A DNA stretch of 64,000 bases, from NCBI GenBank assembly GCA_025617745.1, contig CM046858.1:30084534-30148533 (forward strand), written 5' to 3'. Both the position numbers and the translations under genes were made by a program. Under the pieces are notes generated by a model that saw only the letters and a list, made by a program, of their open reading frames with translations, ran no database searches and was not told where the DNA came from. Source of the DNA: Heliocidaris erythrogramma (taxonomy: Eukaryota > Echinodermata > Echinoidea > Camarodonta > Echinometridae). Of the stretch, positions 1 to 12,644 are shown piece by piece. Each line of letters opens with the position of its first letter. Positions within the stretch are counted from its first letter, which is position 1.

Positions 1-1395
1 GCTTTTAATATTCAGCGTGGTCTTACCTATTCCATTTAATTTCATTTATTAGTACATGGGCAATTCCAGGGTGATGACCGAGCACCATCATTTAGTTTGT
101 GATGTGTTTCAACTTAATTGTATCTTACTTTTAAAAAAAGATTACTATTGTGTGCAGTTTCTTGTGTTGCATGGTCATGAAAACCTCCTGATTGATTGTC
201 ACAAAATCGCATTTAAGTAAGTGTTAGAAGTAAAATACCCGACCAAAGAGCAAGTCTGAAAATCTCAAGTCACTGATCAAACTAACAAAAATACAGACGG
301 AACAAGTTCTATTTCAGCTCTGACTTAAAATCTATAAATTTTTCATACTGTCTTGTGTTTTTTATTATAATAAGAATTTAGAGTTTATTATATTTTACTA
401 AAGGGTACATTAGGTCGACACCTAACAATGCGGTTTATTCCGTCATAATAGCGACCCCTACATTAGGTAGACAGTTGGTACATTAGGTCGACAGTTGAAC
501 AAAGAAAAAGAACAAAAACTGTCCTCCTAATGTACCCATTAGGGGTATATATATATACAATTTCTCAATTTAAAATAGGTTTTAGCATGTGGTTCAAAGT
601 AGTTCTCGGTATAATTGGAGGTCAACATTAATAAACAATGAAAATATCAATACCCCTGTATTAAACTATACAACAGCGAAAATGATGAAGTTCAACGTTG
701 TTCTTTTATATATACAAATAGTTACAATCTAGGTCCAACATGCATGGAATTAACCGCAGTATTTAATTCATAGGGTTCCATAATTAAGAAAATGTCTTTT
801 TTCTTTGATTTAAACAAAATGGAAGAGAAAATTTTGTCCGAAGCAGACCTATCTTACATTGATGCCCGAAGCCATGCATATTTCAAAGGCAATGAACCAT
901 AATCGCAATGGCAAGATTCGGTCTATTTTCAGACTGATAAAACATCAAGTTGCACAAAGTTCAGATCCAGATTTGCATTTGACAGATACACCTCCCACTT
1001 GCCCGACTATCAGGTGACGATTGCGTGAACATGATATTTCGGCTGCCCTTATATATACTGGTAATTTCAAAATTCTTAGAGTGATATGCAGCCCAATCCA
1101 CCCCTGCTCCGCCCTGAATTGCAAGCCTATGAAATTATCATTCCATATCATAATTATGGTTTTCTAATTTATTTAGATTGTATATGGTAGTTTGCTTCGA
1201 ACATGCAAAGCATTTTTTACATCTTTTAAAACATGTAAATTGTATACTGTTGCTGCAACGTTGCTTATGATGATCTACCTGTATGTTTCTTTTCCATTAG
1301 TTTTTATGATTGTGATAATTATCATCATGATGATGGTGGATCATATACTTGCATACCGTGTTTACTAACTCGTATTAAGAGTATCATGCATAAGT
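1..1395. other. AT-rich non-coding DNA
   Basis: No credible coding region or RNA gene was seen. The stretch is AT-rich, with scattered stops in all frames and a (TA)n run near 547-557. Its only structured part is the small inverted-repeat element at 403-537. Confidence 0.6.
403..537. mobile_element. small MITE-like inverted-repeat element
   Basis: The left end GGGTACATTAGGTCGACA and the right end, read on the other strand as GGGTACATTAGGAGGACA, form imperfect 18-bp terminal inverted repeats around 135 bp. Two further copies of the ACATTAGGTMGACAGTTG motif sit inside at about 460-498. No target-site duplication is clear and there is no coding capacity. A chance cluster of the short motif is the alternative. 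Confidence 0.45.
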
Positions 1396-1424
1396 TTGTA
1401 TCGATTTGGTATTAAGCAATACCT

Positions 1425-2205
1425 TAATTTTCTCTCCCCCCATCTCTCTCCATCCATCTGTCCTTGTCTCTCGCTTACTACGCCTTACTATTTCGATTCT
1501 CTTTATTTTTCACTCCCTGCATTTTTCCTCCCTCTCTCCATCTTCCTCCCTCTTACACACTCTTCTTTTACGACTCTATCATCCCTTCGTCTAATTCTCT
1601 TCCATGTCTCTATACCTCTCCAACCTCTTATGCCGGGCTCTCGTTCCGGTCTTTCAGTCCATCGCCTCTCTATTTCATCTCGGTCTCTGTCATAATTATT
1701 CCCTCAACTATTTCAGCCTACGTTTATCTCCCTGGTTTATCTTCTCTCTCTCTCTCTCTGTCATCTTTCTCCATATTCTATCTAATTCCACTTATAGCTC
1801 TTTCGCACTCAACCATCTCCGATCGCAATCTCTCCAATCGATGTCTCCTCTCGACTATCTCTCTGCCTCTGTATAGATAGTTTTCTTTAATTCTCCATCC
1901 CCTCCCATCAGCTCTTCTTGGTCCTTGTCTCTTTCCATGTGCCCATCTCCTTTCACCTTCTTCACTACTCCCCTCTATCTCCCTTCCTGTCTCCCCTCCC
2001 ACTCCATCGCATGTTCCATCTCTGTTCTATCCTCGTCTCTCTGATTGTCTGCCTCTCTCTCTCCTGTTCTGTCTCTATCATGTCGGTCTGTCTCTCCACT
2101 CTCTCTCTCTCTTGGATATTCCTCCCATGACCACCCTCCTCCCTCTTCGTCCCATCTCTCTGTCCATCACTATTCTTCCCCTCAGCTATAGCTCTTTCTC
2201 TCAAC
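1425..2205. repeat. pyrimidine-rich low-complexity tract
   Basis: About 780 bp of interrupted CT-rich sequence on the + strand, with TCTCTCTC runs near 1745-1758 and 2056-2116. Open frames here are compositional artefacts, giving Ser/Leu/Pro-rich predictions on + and Arg/Glu-rich ones on -. No gene is called. Confidence 0.8.
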
Positions 2206-5200
2206 CTATGTGTCGTTATACGTTGTCATTTGTATACCATGCCGTAACAATGCGTACAAAATTGGGAGTTTATTAAACAAATGAAGTTCCATATACAAGA
2301 TCACACAACATACATGTTTACTAATATAACGAAATCAAACGGGCAAAAGATAATATTGACCACCAAATGTCATCAATAGTGATTTATTATGAAAATGCTC
2401 TTTCTGATTGAAACCAAGCCAGATAATGAAAACACCGTACGATAGGAGCTCCGTCTCCCAAACCAAGTGGGAAAAGGCCAAGGTATAGTTATATACCAGG
2501 GAAGTGTTAGAGAGACCCACACCATTTGAGCGGTATAGTTAGTATACAAAAGTCAAGTAACTTCCAGCAATATTAAATGATAATGAAGCTTATCGAGAGC
2601 AACGAAATATCACTTGGTTGATAGACAATTAGACATTAAAAAGGTAAAATCAAGTGATAACAAGAATAAAGCAGATTAAGCATTCATACCGTTTGCTTAT
2701 GAGAACCCCAGTTTACCTTTCTTATATTCTGTCTCAAACCCGTTGGTATAAGAAGCAAAGTTATGTAAGCCTACTTGAAAGATATAAGCGGTATACTCAC
2801 TATTATAACAAAATAAAGGAAATGTATCCTATCCTTCATGAACCGCCTGTAAAGCAACAAACTATCGCTTGGTTGATAACAAATTAAAAGCAGTTCACTT
2901 CAATCATAAAATGAAGTAAAGATTATACTAAAAGCAATCAATGCTGTTCGCTGTCTATGCATTATACATTGCTTTATCTAAAATATGATAACGCCTGATG
3001 AAGCAATCTCGACAATGAATTTGTCATATTATGAAGACTACAAAATCAACCAAATAGAAAAACAGCACGTTTATGCCATCATTAGCACACAAAGTCCCTA
3101 TCCACCAAGCTAAAACTTCCATGTAGAACTAACATGTAATTCATTGAAGAGAGAGAGAAAAAATATGAAACAGTCAATATAAGTGATTAAATCAGAAAAC
3201 CAGGAATAATAGCTAGATAGATACACAGATAGAAATTGTTTATTAAGATCCTTCCAGCCAACAGCCGAATTGCGATCCATTTCACAAGATACTATACAAT
3301 TACACTTGAAATTCAAATAACACAAAATATGACATATATAAAAAATCAAGCATAATAGACATTTCATAACAATAATATTCATTGATCAAATTCAAATATT
3401 AAAAAGAAAGGAGAGATGCAGGATATAATAGTGACATGTGTATACGCTTAGGCTTGGATATCAAAAAGAAATTAATGATGAATGCACGATGTCGGTTAAT
3501 ATATTATTTCCCAGATTTGTAATTGACAGTGGATTTTATACTCACAATTTTTTCGTCAAGGAGCTCTTTCCTTGTTATTTTGTTCATCATTTTGCTGGAA
3601 ATACCTTGCCATAACCACCTCATGTACATATAATAGGATATATTGTAATCATATTCCAGGTGTGGGAACGGGGAAAAAGAAAGAAAGAAAAAGAAAGGAA
3701 ACAACATACAACAACATAATTGGAAATAAAGATGCATAGGCCTTTTTGTCTCATCCAAGTTTTTCGCAAAATCAATTATTGTTGCTTGTTATAATATTCA
3801 GGCCTGTAATACCTTGTACATAGATTGACACATCTCAAAATCACCACTTACAATGATCCCGGGTGTTTCCATCATATTTAAATGTTTTTGTTTTTTTCTT
3901 CAATGATCTTAAAGATAAAGTAGCGTTCTGGGCATGCAATTATATTGTGAAAGAAACTGTCTCGAAGGAATTGGGAAAGGTTAACCACGTCTACATAAGA
4001 ATTGTTTTAGAGTGTGTTGTTTTGGAATCATCAAAATAGATAAGTTGACCCAATCTTGCAGAAAAGCACATGTACTGCGCACAGAAATGCTATGATGTTC
4101 TTCCCAACTGACATAAAATTAGTGACAAAGCTTACAAATTATTTTTCACCTTTCTCAGAACTCAAGATTCCCTTAACAATTATTAAACCACACACAAATA
4201 AGTGCCGCCCGATCGGCACCAGCCCCCTCTGCCCCCTGTGTCAGACAGTATATACTGTATGAACGCTTGACAAAAGTCAATTGCAGAGGGATGGTTGTAG
4301 GAATTGTAGCATTCTTTTATTCACATGATAAATACGAATAATGATACAACAATAATAGTAAACGATCATTATTGTATAGACAAAGTCTAATCAAGTAAGG
4401 AGTTCAGAGAAATGTTCTCTATCATGCTATAATGGTGAGTACACTCATGATGTTCTCTCTGGATCTCTGTGTGGAGTGAACCCATGCATTGATTTTATAT
4501 GGGGTAACACAATGCTAGCTGGGAGTCGGTCAACCTTGAGTCCTTGACCAAATGACCCAGTAAGCCTAAAGCATACATTTTTATTGGGGACTGGGTCTTG
4601 CCTCATGATCGACCTTACTTGGAAGTTTTAAAGGGGAAGTCCACCTGGGAAATGGGTTGGTTTTAAAGGAAGGAGATATTAAAGAACTAGATTAACGAAA
4701 GTTTTTAGCAAAATCCGATAATAAATAAGAAAGTTATGATTTTTAGAAGTTGTAATCAATCAAACATATTAAATCGGTAACTCCGTGACGTACATTGCGA
4801 GCTCCTCTCCCATTTGGCCACTGAAATCATACTTTGTGTCAGAAAAAAAATCTGATATTTAATCATACATGCGCATGCAACCTATATAAATAAAGTCATT
4901 GCTCATGTTTTTACACAAAACCTGATATAAAACAAAATCATGTATTCCTTCATCAACAACTAAGAAAATGAAAAATTATGAGTTTCAGTAGAGACCTAAT
5001 GGAAGAGGAGATCTTGTTGATACTCTTTTTTTCCTTTCCTCCATTTTTCCTATTCTAATGACCTTTTCTTCTCTTTTCTTCTTTTTTTCCACTTGAAATG
5101 TCATAGGGGGGAGATCGGCCTCTGCCCCTTCTAGCGCCACCCCTGTCTCAACATATAAAAAACCCAAGCACCCAAGTGAAAATATAGGAAGGAGTAATAA

Positions 5201-6104
5201 CACTTCACAATGAATGACCTGTATTTAAACAGGATCAAAAATGTATTTATTTAGAAGAGGAAAACGTTTTCTTTTTCTTTTTCGTTTAGATTTCCTTTTA
5301 TTAGTCTGATCTTATAACGTGTAAATAAATATAAATTAACGTGATTGGTAAAACGCAGACAAGGCGCCCTTGGATATAATAGAATGTGCCATTATTGTTT
5401 CCTCAAAAGGGCTCAGACGTTATAATGCTATTTTTCCTCAAGTTCTTATCGTTCTAAAGGAGGAGAGATGACTCTAAATGCAAAGTCATGTTTTGCTTTA
5501 TGGAAAAAATTATAAGAAAATAATTTTATTCATTTTGACAAAGCAATACCTTCCAAGTCCATCCATAGAGGGCGTAAACAAATCAATAAAAATATGTTTT
5601 TTTTTAATCAATGGACTTGAATAAAATCACCAAAAGGCAACAATAACTGATTTTTAAGGAGTCATTGTATTTAATTTCAACCCTTTATCTTTTGGGGTTA
5701 TGGAATGACAAATAATTTGTGAAAGAAGCAGGAGAAGAGTGCCTTTCCTAGATCATTTTCAAAACAAACTCATTTTCATGCCCTCGGGGTGAACTTTTTG
5801 AAATGTAATTGGCGTAAAACCTCCCGAAATGACATTTTTAATCTAATTCATTGGCATGAGAAACACAATGCTCATCTAAAGACCCAAACTAAAGAATATA
5901 ACATGAAATCAGATAAACAAAATATAACCAGCAGGATTGTTACACGACCACAACTGTATCCCCCCCCCCCCGTAACTCTAGGCAGGACGTCGCAGGCTTA
6001 GCCGCTGAAGAGTAGGGCAATTTCTTCTTGGCATGACTCAGAATTTGTGGGGTATTTTTCAGTAAAATCTGGTTGAGATTCTTGTTATTAGTCAGGAATA
6101 TAGA
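2206..6104. other. AT-rich non-coding DNA with an old dispersed repeat
   Basis: No supportable gene. Around 4630-4960 the motif AAAGGGGAAGTCCACCTGGG begins a stretch that I recognise only loosely as a type of dispersed repeat frequent in echinoderm introns. A polypurine patch lies near 3672-3705, and a C11 run at about 5960. Open frames here are short and show no family resemblance. Confidence 0.5.
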
Positions 6105-6320
6105 TGATTATGATACAATTTAGATGACAGCCGTTAAAACTTTTGGCGGAACAACTCGCCAGGCTAACCCTGCTTTTTTGCAGGGCCAGATTAGCCCACT
6201 TTGGTAAAAGCAAGTGTGAAAAGCAAGTGGGCTAAGCTTAACCCGGGAAATTGGTGGGCTAAGACCCCCCCCCCCCCTTAGCCCCACCAATTTCCGGGGT
6301 TAAACGAAAGTGTGATCTGA
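6105..6320. repeat. dispersed repeat W, copy 1, with poly-C hairpin
   Basis: Shares the blocks GGCTAACCCTGCTTT, AGGGCCAGAT and TAGCCCCACCAATTTCCGGG with a second copy at about 9112-9250, so it belongs to a dispersed family. Positions 6238-6263 and about 6278-6303 pair almost perfectly as a hairpin of about 26 bp whose loop is a C run. No coding capacity. Confidence 0.6.
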
Positions 6321-6745
6321 AGAGGGTTCCATTTTCAGCACCAAGGCGTCCTCGACGTCTTTTGGAAAAAAGGTTATCTTTTCATCTCCATTCGCCGTCA
6401 GTCGCCACTTTATAGGGTAGCCTTTTCTAGCTCAGTCATGCCATTTAGGATTGCTAATTGGGTTATGGAGATTATGCCATTTAGGGTTGCTAATTTAAGT
6501 AAATTGAAAATAATTTTCCCACACATCGCAACAGAATCTTTTTCTTCATTAACACAGTAACCCCCATTATTTTAGTGCGTGTGACCCCGATCCCTCGATC
6601 CCTCACTAGTCTCTGACACCGGGGTACTATGCGCATCATGACGCGTTCCCACGGAAACAAGCCCGAAGAGTGTTCGTAGGGCTCCGAGTATATTGATGTA
6701 ATTAACCATACAGCACCTGTTTGAGGGGGGGGGGGGGGGCACTAC

Positions 6746-6833
6746 AGAGCCGGCGGAACGTTTTTCAGGTTGGTGGGGCCCAAATAAAGGAACAAATTTG
6801 GCGAAAATATTGTTATCAACATCCCCCCCCCCC

Positions 6834-6869
<36 letters not shown>

Positions 6870-7096
6870 AAGATCGTTGTCGGTGTCGGCATTGTCGATA
6901 TTCCCGGCGAAAAAAAAAAAAAAAAAAAAGTAACCATGATAACCACCATAGCAACCCATTATTGGGAAATTAAGTTAGCAAAACTTTCGGCGCCTCTGCA
7001 CACATTGGGGGCCCAAAATATGTTTAAACAGTTATCTATGTACGAGTCAAAATATGGGGGAGGGGCTGTCCCCCGCCCCACGGTTCCGCCGGCCCT
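6746..7096. mobile_element. MITE-like element, GCCGGCGGAAC termini
   Basis: The left terminus CAGAGCCGGCGGAACG and the right terminus, in reverse complement CAGGGCCGGCGGAACCG, are inverted repeats enclosing about 350 bp. The interior includes a poly-C/poly-A block at 6825-6867 and a second poly-A block near 6911-6929. No target duplication was resolved. This terminal motif recurs in MITEs of marine invertebrates as far as I recall. Confidence 0.5.
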
Positions 7097-7245
7097 GCAT
7101 TCAGGGTATCAAAATTTCCCTGTTCACGCCATGTGTTACCATTTAGGGTTGCAAATTCAGTGTTGCAGATTGCGCCATTAAGGGCGTTTTTTAGAGGTTG
7201 TCCGCCACGTGGAGAGTGACCAAACCAACACCCACCCCACCTCCC

Positions 7246-7327
7246 GGGGGGGGGGGGGGGGGGGGAGATCGGTACGATGTGTACTGATTGAGAGAGTGAA
7301 TCAAATTAGTGGACATCGTACCGATCT
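7246..7327. repeat. G20 run followed by a perfect 15-bp hairpin
   Basis: A run of about 20 G residues at 7246-7265 abuts the stem AGATCGGTACGATGT (7266-7280), whose exact reverse complement occupies 7313-7327, with a 32-nt loop. No gene is associated. It may be a remnant of a transposon end. Confidence 0.6.
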
Positions 7328-7934
7328 ACGTTGGGAGTATAACTTTGAGTACAGAAAAAAAATACACACAAACGTCCATATCTACACGCGAGAACTGCCG
7401 CATTTTCCTCCATGTGCCACTGGACATGCTGTAAATGCCTTTTGAAGGTGGCGATAAGAAAACAGTTGGCTTTCATTGACATTATTTGTAGAAATCTCAT
7501 TCACAGTCTTTACCTGTATAGCTCAAGAAAATTAAATTTTATGTTCCATTTAATAATCAGATGAAACAAAGTATTGTTCACTATTTGAGGACCATAATCA
7601 GTGGCAGGTCAGCGGGGCGGGTCACTGCATCTATTTGTGGATCAACGACAAAACAAAAATAAAATAAAAGAAGGTGGGAGAATGAAGACGAAGAAAAAAG
7701 GGATAATATAGAGCAGGATCATGTTCTATACATTTAGCCTTAGCGTTATTTTAACCTAGTGCTGCTTCCATTGCGCTGGATTTTACTATCGTGGGATAAG
7801 CCTGGTAAGGCTTGCTTTTTTTTTCATTCATCATTTAAACAATAACGCCTGAAAGTAAACTACATCAGTCCTTGTCTGGTCACCGTTGATGGAAAGCTTT
7901 CTTGATTGACCAGTGTTCGGGATATGCTGTTGAC

Positions 7935-8213
7935 ATACATTTTGGCGCGCTACATTTTGGCGCGCTGTCTCGGACATGTGTGGTCAGTAGGAATTACCTG
8001 CACATAACTGTACACGTTGATTATAATCTGGATATGGCGTGTGGATATCAATATGAATATGAATATTTATTTGTCTTCTTGCTCGAGAGGTGGTGTTATA
8101 TTTATGTCATAAGACCATTATGTTGGTGCTAATTGTGACTTTGGAAAGGATGAGGCGAGGTGTAATTGGGATTCACTGCCAACGATTTATTTCCTATTGT
8201 TTTGAAGGTGAGT
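7935..8213 (+). promoter_or_regulatory. candidate promoter / 5' exon with splice donor
   Basis: Two tandem copies of ACATTTTGGCGCGCT (about 7938-7967) contain E2F-like TTTGGCGCG cores 15 bp apart. About 240 bp downstream AAG|GTGAGT gives a strong donor at 8208. No long open frame lies between, so this would be a 5'-UTR exon of an unidentified + strand gene. The whole assignment is inference from motifs. Confidence 0.25.
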
Positions 8214-9111
8214 TATAGGCCTATGTTGTTTCTGGAATATATATGTTAAGGTAGGCTAGAGTGTTCATAAGTGTTACATACTAATATCATCTGAATATAT
8301 TCACGCACATTGCAGATAATTAATAAGCCTCAGCAAAGTAATGTGTAACTAATTGTGAATGCTAGCTAAAAGAGATTTATTTTGATATATTTCATAATTT
8401 ATGTTGGTGGTTGCCTTTCCTGGTTGCTAAGAAAGCATGTGGCTTGTAAGAGACCAGAGGACCGACGGCTTCTTTTTCAAAAAAGAGATGCCATATCTAG
8501 GTGGTTTATGTATTGATATTAGGAGTAGATAAGTAGTGAAATCATTTTAAGGACCAAGGAAGCATTAAAATGTTAGTTGTCGAGTAGATTTCTTTTTTAT
8601 CTCTTTGCTTTTACAATTTTAAGGTTTCTAAGATTTGTGCTTAAAGGTAAAGTCTGCCTCAACAAAAAAAAAATTGAAGAAATAGAAGAAATTCAAACAA
8701 ATATAATGCTGAATATTTGAACAAAATTGGATGTAAAACACGATAGTTATATACCTTTTCGCTCATTTACACAAAACCGGTTTATGCACAACGTACGCCA
8801 ATGATAATAATATTAATAGTAACTGGACTTATAGCCCATTTTCCAAACGATACAAAGCGCTGGTCACACACTTTATTTATTTGTAAGTTTTATTTTAGTA
8901 CCATGGCTCTGTCAGTAATTTATATACTGTTATCCCTGGAGGCCCTACAACATAAATTCAGAAGAAAAACATAAAACAACATAAAGGGCCGGCTAGCTTA
9001 TTAAGATTATTATATCGCCAAAATAAAAGGGAAAATGGTATGTCTGATTGCGCATTTCTTAGAAAATAAGTTAAATTATACCAAATTGAAGATAAGCTTT
9101 GCTAGCACCGC

Positions 9112-9250
9112 AATTGCCCGGCTAACCCTGCTTTATGGAAAGGGCCAGATAGTCCCGTACTAATTGCGGGGTTAGCCCACACTTGCAAGACCCCCCCCCC
9201 CCCCTAGCCCCACCAATTTCCGGGGTTAAGCGAAATTTTGCAAGTGTGAA
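9112..9250. repeat. dispersed repeat W, copy 2
   Basis: Related to 6105-6320 through GGCTAACCCTGCTTT, AGGGCCAGAT and a C run followed by TAGCCCCACCAATTTCCGGG. The blocks are shuffled relative to copy 1, and the left arm of the hairpin is missing. Confidence 0.55.
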
Positions 9251-11317
9251 AAGCATATTTAAAAAGTTTATGCATCTGATGTGACCTAAAACAATGTGCA
9301 ATATTTTTATCAATTTACCGCTCCAATTCTGTAATTTTAGTATTGATTTATACCATTATATTGTACTAGCAGAAGCAGCCCATGGACATCCACGGGCGCT
9401 CGCTGTGTTTATGATTAATCCCCGTACCGTATATTTGTCTCAATAATCAAGTGAATAAGAAAAAAAAGTCGGGTAAAGTTGTTTTTTACCAAGAAGTATT
9501 TACAACATGTGAGTAAGTTATTTATCAAAAGCTTGCATGAGTTCTGAAGAAAATGCATTTTCATCTTGATAAAGACGATATGGATATTACAATTATGTTC
9601 AAGTAGAATGTCCATGCATAGACAAAGCGGGAGCGATTTGATCTTGCCATATTTCTGTGGTTTAATTTCTTTTCTTTCTCTTCCCCCTTTTCTCTCCTTA
9701 AGGCTAATAAACTGCCGTTTTGTACATTTTTTCCTCTTATTTGAACTTGTCCTATTTTCTTTCCTATTTTTCTTGATTTCTATTTCTTCGTCATTATATT
9801 AATCTGTACTTTTGTCTCCTTTCTTCTGTTCTGCTTTTCACCTCTTATTTGATATTGTTCTTTTAAATTTCCTTTTTTTTCATTTTTGCATCACATTTAC
9901 TTCCTTATTACACTTGTCCAGAATTTGAATCCCTTGCCTTCATGAATACCTTACTATGATATTTTTTTATATGTACAATGATGAAGCGGGATTATAAAAC
10001 TTTATTTACACGTTAACCGATGTTAATGCGCTCTTCTCGATTAGTCATGACGTTTGTACATGTTCCACTTTATAATTTGTTTGTTGTTCCTAAAATTTGG
10101 TTTTAGGTTCCTCACAATTCCATAATTTCCTCTACATCTTATATCGTATATATTACTTCTTCTTTTTTCTGTTATTTTGTGTGTCCATTTTTTTTTTATA
10201 ATAAGCTCATGGATTCTCATCTTCAATTGTTGTTCTTTTCTCCTCTTCCCCGCCCCCTCTCTCTCTATATCTCTCTCCCTCCCTCTCTTTCTCTAATTTT
10301 CTTTTATCTTTTACCCTTTTTCTCTCTCCCTTCTTTCCACCTTTCCTTTATTTCATCCACATTACATCCTTTGCTGTTTGTCCTGGTTCTTTATTTTCTG
10401 ATTGACGCTCATATTTTGATTTTGTTTTCGATTTTATATGATCTTATGTATATTCATGATATGAATTTGAACAAGCAATATTGTACGCTGGCATGTACAT
10501 TCTTCTCTTCTATCTTAGTACCGCAAAATATGTGTTTGGAGGAAGACAAAACTAATGTGAAATCCCCCTTAGACCATAGACTTTACCACCATCGGCAGCG
10601 CTGCACGGCCCAAGGACACTAGCGTAATAAAAAGTTTGCCAAGTCATTTTCACCCAAAATTCACCACTAATTCAGAAGATGATGATTTAACGACTTGACA
10701 GTTTTATTACTTGGAAAGTGTGAATATGTTGTGAAAAATGGGTGAAAATAGGAGTCTTATTCCCAATGGCACTCCCTTAGCAACCAAAATGATTTTTCTG
10801 GCCATTCACCTTGTTTTCATACTCTAATTCATCCTATATTCCGTCATGTTTTCACCTTTAAATCACCCTCGAACCAGGTACGCAGATTTTCATAGTGTAG
10901 ACCAGAATCAAAGCACTTTTAATGAGAGGTAATAATACATCTCCACAGAGTAATATATCATATGGATGGCCTTTGTTGTTTCACTCAGTGACTTTCAGTA
11001 ATCACATTCATTAGTCTCATGTTGACTTTGATTGCCCTCAGATAAACTTGGCAAGGAACTAACTTGTGGCTGATCTACTTGAAGATCTAATAGAGCCTAA
11101 TGTTAGAGGTCTACATAACTCAACAACTGTTGGAGGTGCCGGATGAAGCGGAAAATCCTACTCTAAAAGACTTTGATGAGACGTGAGAAATAAACAGGTA
11201 TAGGTCTAGACCTAACTAGTTGGACCTAGACTTAATAATACCAAGGAGTTACCACAGGGTATTACAGCTAAAAATTATAGGTCTGGTAATGGTAGTGGAT
11301 CCAGAATCGGTTTACTT

Positions 11318-11340
11318 GGGGGGGGGGGGGGGGGGGGGGG
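11318..11340. repeat. poly-G run (23 nt)
   Basis: An uninterrupted run of 23 G residues on the + strand. Runs of this kind recur across the window and can form quadruplex or triplex structures. Confidence 0.9.
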
Positions 11341-11789
11341 AGTTTTTAGTTTACATTGTCCAACCAAAACAGCAACAACAACAAAAGAATTCTGAGAGAA
11401 TGGACATTTCATTTGTCCTTTTCCTTTATCCACCACTGAGATCTGTTTTCTTCAGTGTAATATTAAATTAGCTGTTTTAGTGTCTTTAAAAATCAATTAT
11501 GAGATCTTTAGGGAATGTTCAGGGTGATGTCAGTATAAATATAATTTTTAGTCCCCTTAATTATTATATTAAACATTTCATTAATTAATGCACAGAAACA
11601 AAACAAAATAAGATGGTTGAATACATTACACTTTTATTAAATTCCACAAATATTTTAGGATGGATTGTACATGCAGTTAGTATTTATCCTCTTTGAAAAG
11701 ATCACGAGGGTGAGGATGAGCGTATCTCATTTTTTTTTAAAATACATAATAATGCTTCTCTACACGACTCTCCTTCATCTATTTTACAG

Positions 11790-11851
11790 ACGATGATGAA
11801 GATGAAGGCTTACCGCTGAGAATGAAGACAAATTCTGATAGGAACAAATAA
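11790..11851 (+). CDS. candidate 3'-terminal exon of an unknown upstream gene
   Basis: A polypyrimidine tract (CTCTCCTTCATCTATTTTACAG) is a good acceptor ending at 11789. The following frame reads DDEDEGLPLRMKTNSDRNK and then stops with TAA at 11849-11851; the A-rich AAATAAAT overlapping the stop could also act as a polyadenylation hexamer. An acidic tail followed by basic residues is plausible for a C-terminus but matches no family I can name. A second good acceptor at about 12347 (CTTTTCTTTTGACAG), followed by a short frame MDFYFSSSVE-stop, is an alternative last exon. No upstream coding exon was found, so this is weak. Confidence 0.25.
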
Positions 11852-11909
11852 ATACTTAGCTGCTCCAGTTTTGCATGGTAGGTCTATGCTGTAAGAGTTA
11901 GATTGCTAT

Positions 11910-12026
11910 CAGGGGTGTCAATCCGTTTTTGGATTGGGGGGGGGGGGGGGGGCAAAATGATATATTTGCCCTCTCAATATTAGCGGGGGGGGGGGGGCAA
12001 CTGCCATTGCATCATCGGCGCCCCTG
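11910..12026. mobile_element. short G-rich MITE-like element
   Basis: Bounded by CAGGGGTG and its near inverse CGCCCCTG over 117 bp. It holds two poly-G runs (17 and about 13 nt), each followed by GCAA. Short inverted CAGGGGCG-type termini around G-rich cores recur elsewhere in the window, e.g. at 14887. No target duplication was resolved. Confidence 0.4.
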
Positions 12027-12412
12027 GTTGTTATTAGTACCTCAATACAATCTAGGTACACATATTTTTCTTCACATAAACATACCAACTGAATTTTCTT
12101 GAGACTTTACTAATTTGGTTGCTTTTGAATAGCCTTGAAAATTTTATGTGTCCAACTTATTTCCTCTTTAAATAGTTTTGAGAATTCACACTTATTATTC
12201 CATTTCATAAAAAGAGTTGATGCTAACTGTGTTAATAGGAAGCTCGAAGTTTCAGGGTTTTATTTTAATTCTAACTGTTGCTTGTTTAATTATTAAATAC
12301 ACAATGGATGCTATTGTCTAAAATCTTTCCTCTTTTCTTTTGACAGATATGGATTTCTACTTCAGCTCTTCTGTGGAATAGCCCCCTGCTTTGATCAACA
12401 TGTATCTCTTCT

Positions 12413-12596
12413 GGGTCCGCTCGCTATTCAAAAGGACAGCTATTCATAGAAAACCACTATATTTATTTAACACACGTTATGAAGAGAAGTTCTTATGAAT
12501 AGTTATGAATAATGGTTATTTGTCTATTTAGAAGGACCGCTATTCATTTAGTCACGCATAATGAATAAGCGGTCCTTATGAATAGCGAGGTTACCC
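12413..12596. mobile_element. MITE-like element, CTCGCTATTCA termini
   Basis: Imperfect terminal inverted repeats of about 35 bp: GGGTCCGCTCGCTATTCA at the left, GGGTAACCTCGCTATTCA at the right in reverse complement. The submotif GGACCGCTATTCAT repeats inside in both orientations. Length 184 bp, no coding capacity, no clear target duplication. Confidence 0.5.
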
Positions 12597-12644
12597 CATT
12601 TCTTCATATTAAAATCATATCTGGCTTCAAGTATAATATGCATG

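Larger units (their letters stand above)
8214..11789. other. non-coding DNA, no gene recognised
   Basis: AT-rich, with pyrimidine-rich low complexity at about 9660-9900 and 10225-10350. A dispersed-repeat start (AAAGGTAAAGTCTGCCTC) occurs near 8644. W copy 2 lies at 9112-9250, and a G23 run at 11318-11340. No reading frame resembles a known protein. Confidence 0.5.

Noticed and set aside
1396-2204. Several overlapping long open frames on both strands
   Set aside because: They lie in a CT-rich low-complexity tract; composition alone keeps the frames open and the peptides are Ser/Leu/Pro- or Arg/Glu-rich.
6833-6929. Poly-A runs as tails of processed pseudogenes
   Set aside because: They follow poly-C inside a MITE-like element, with no upstream coding similarity.
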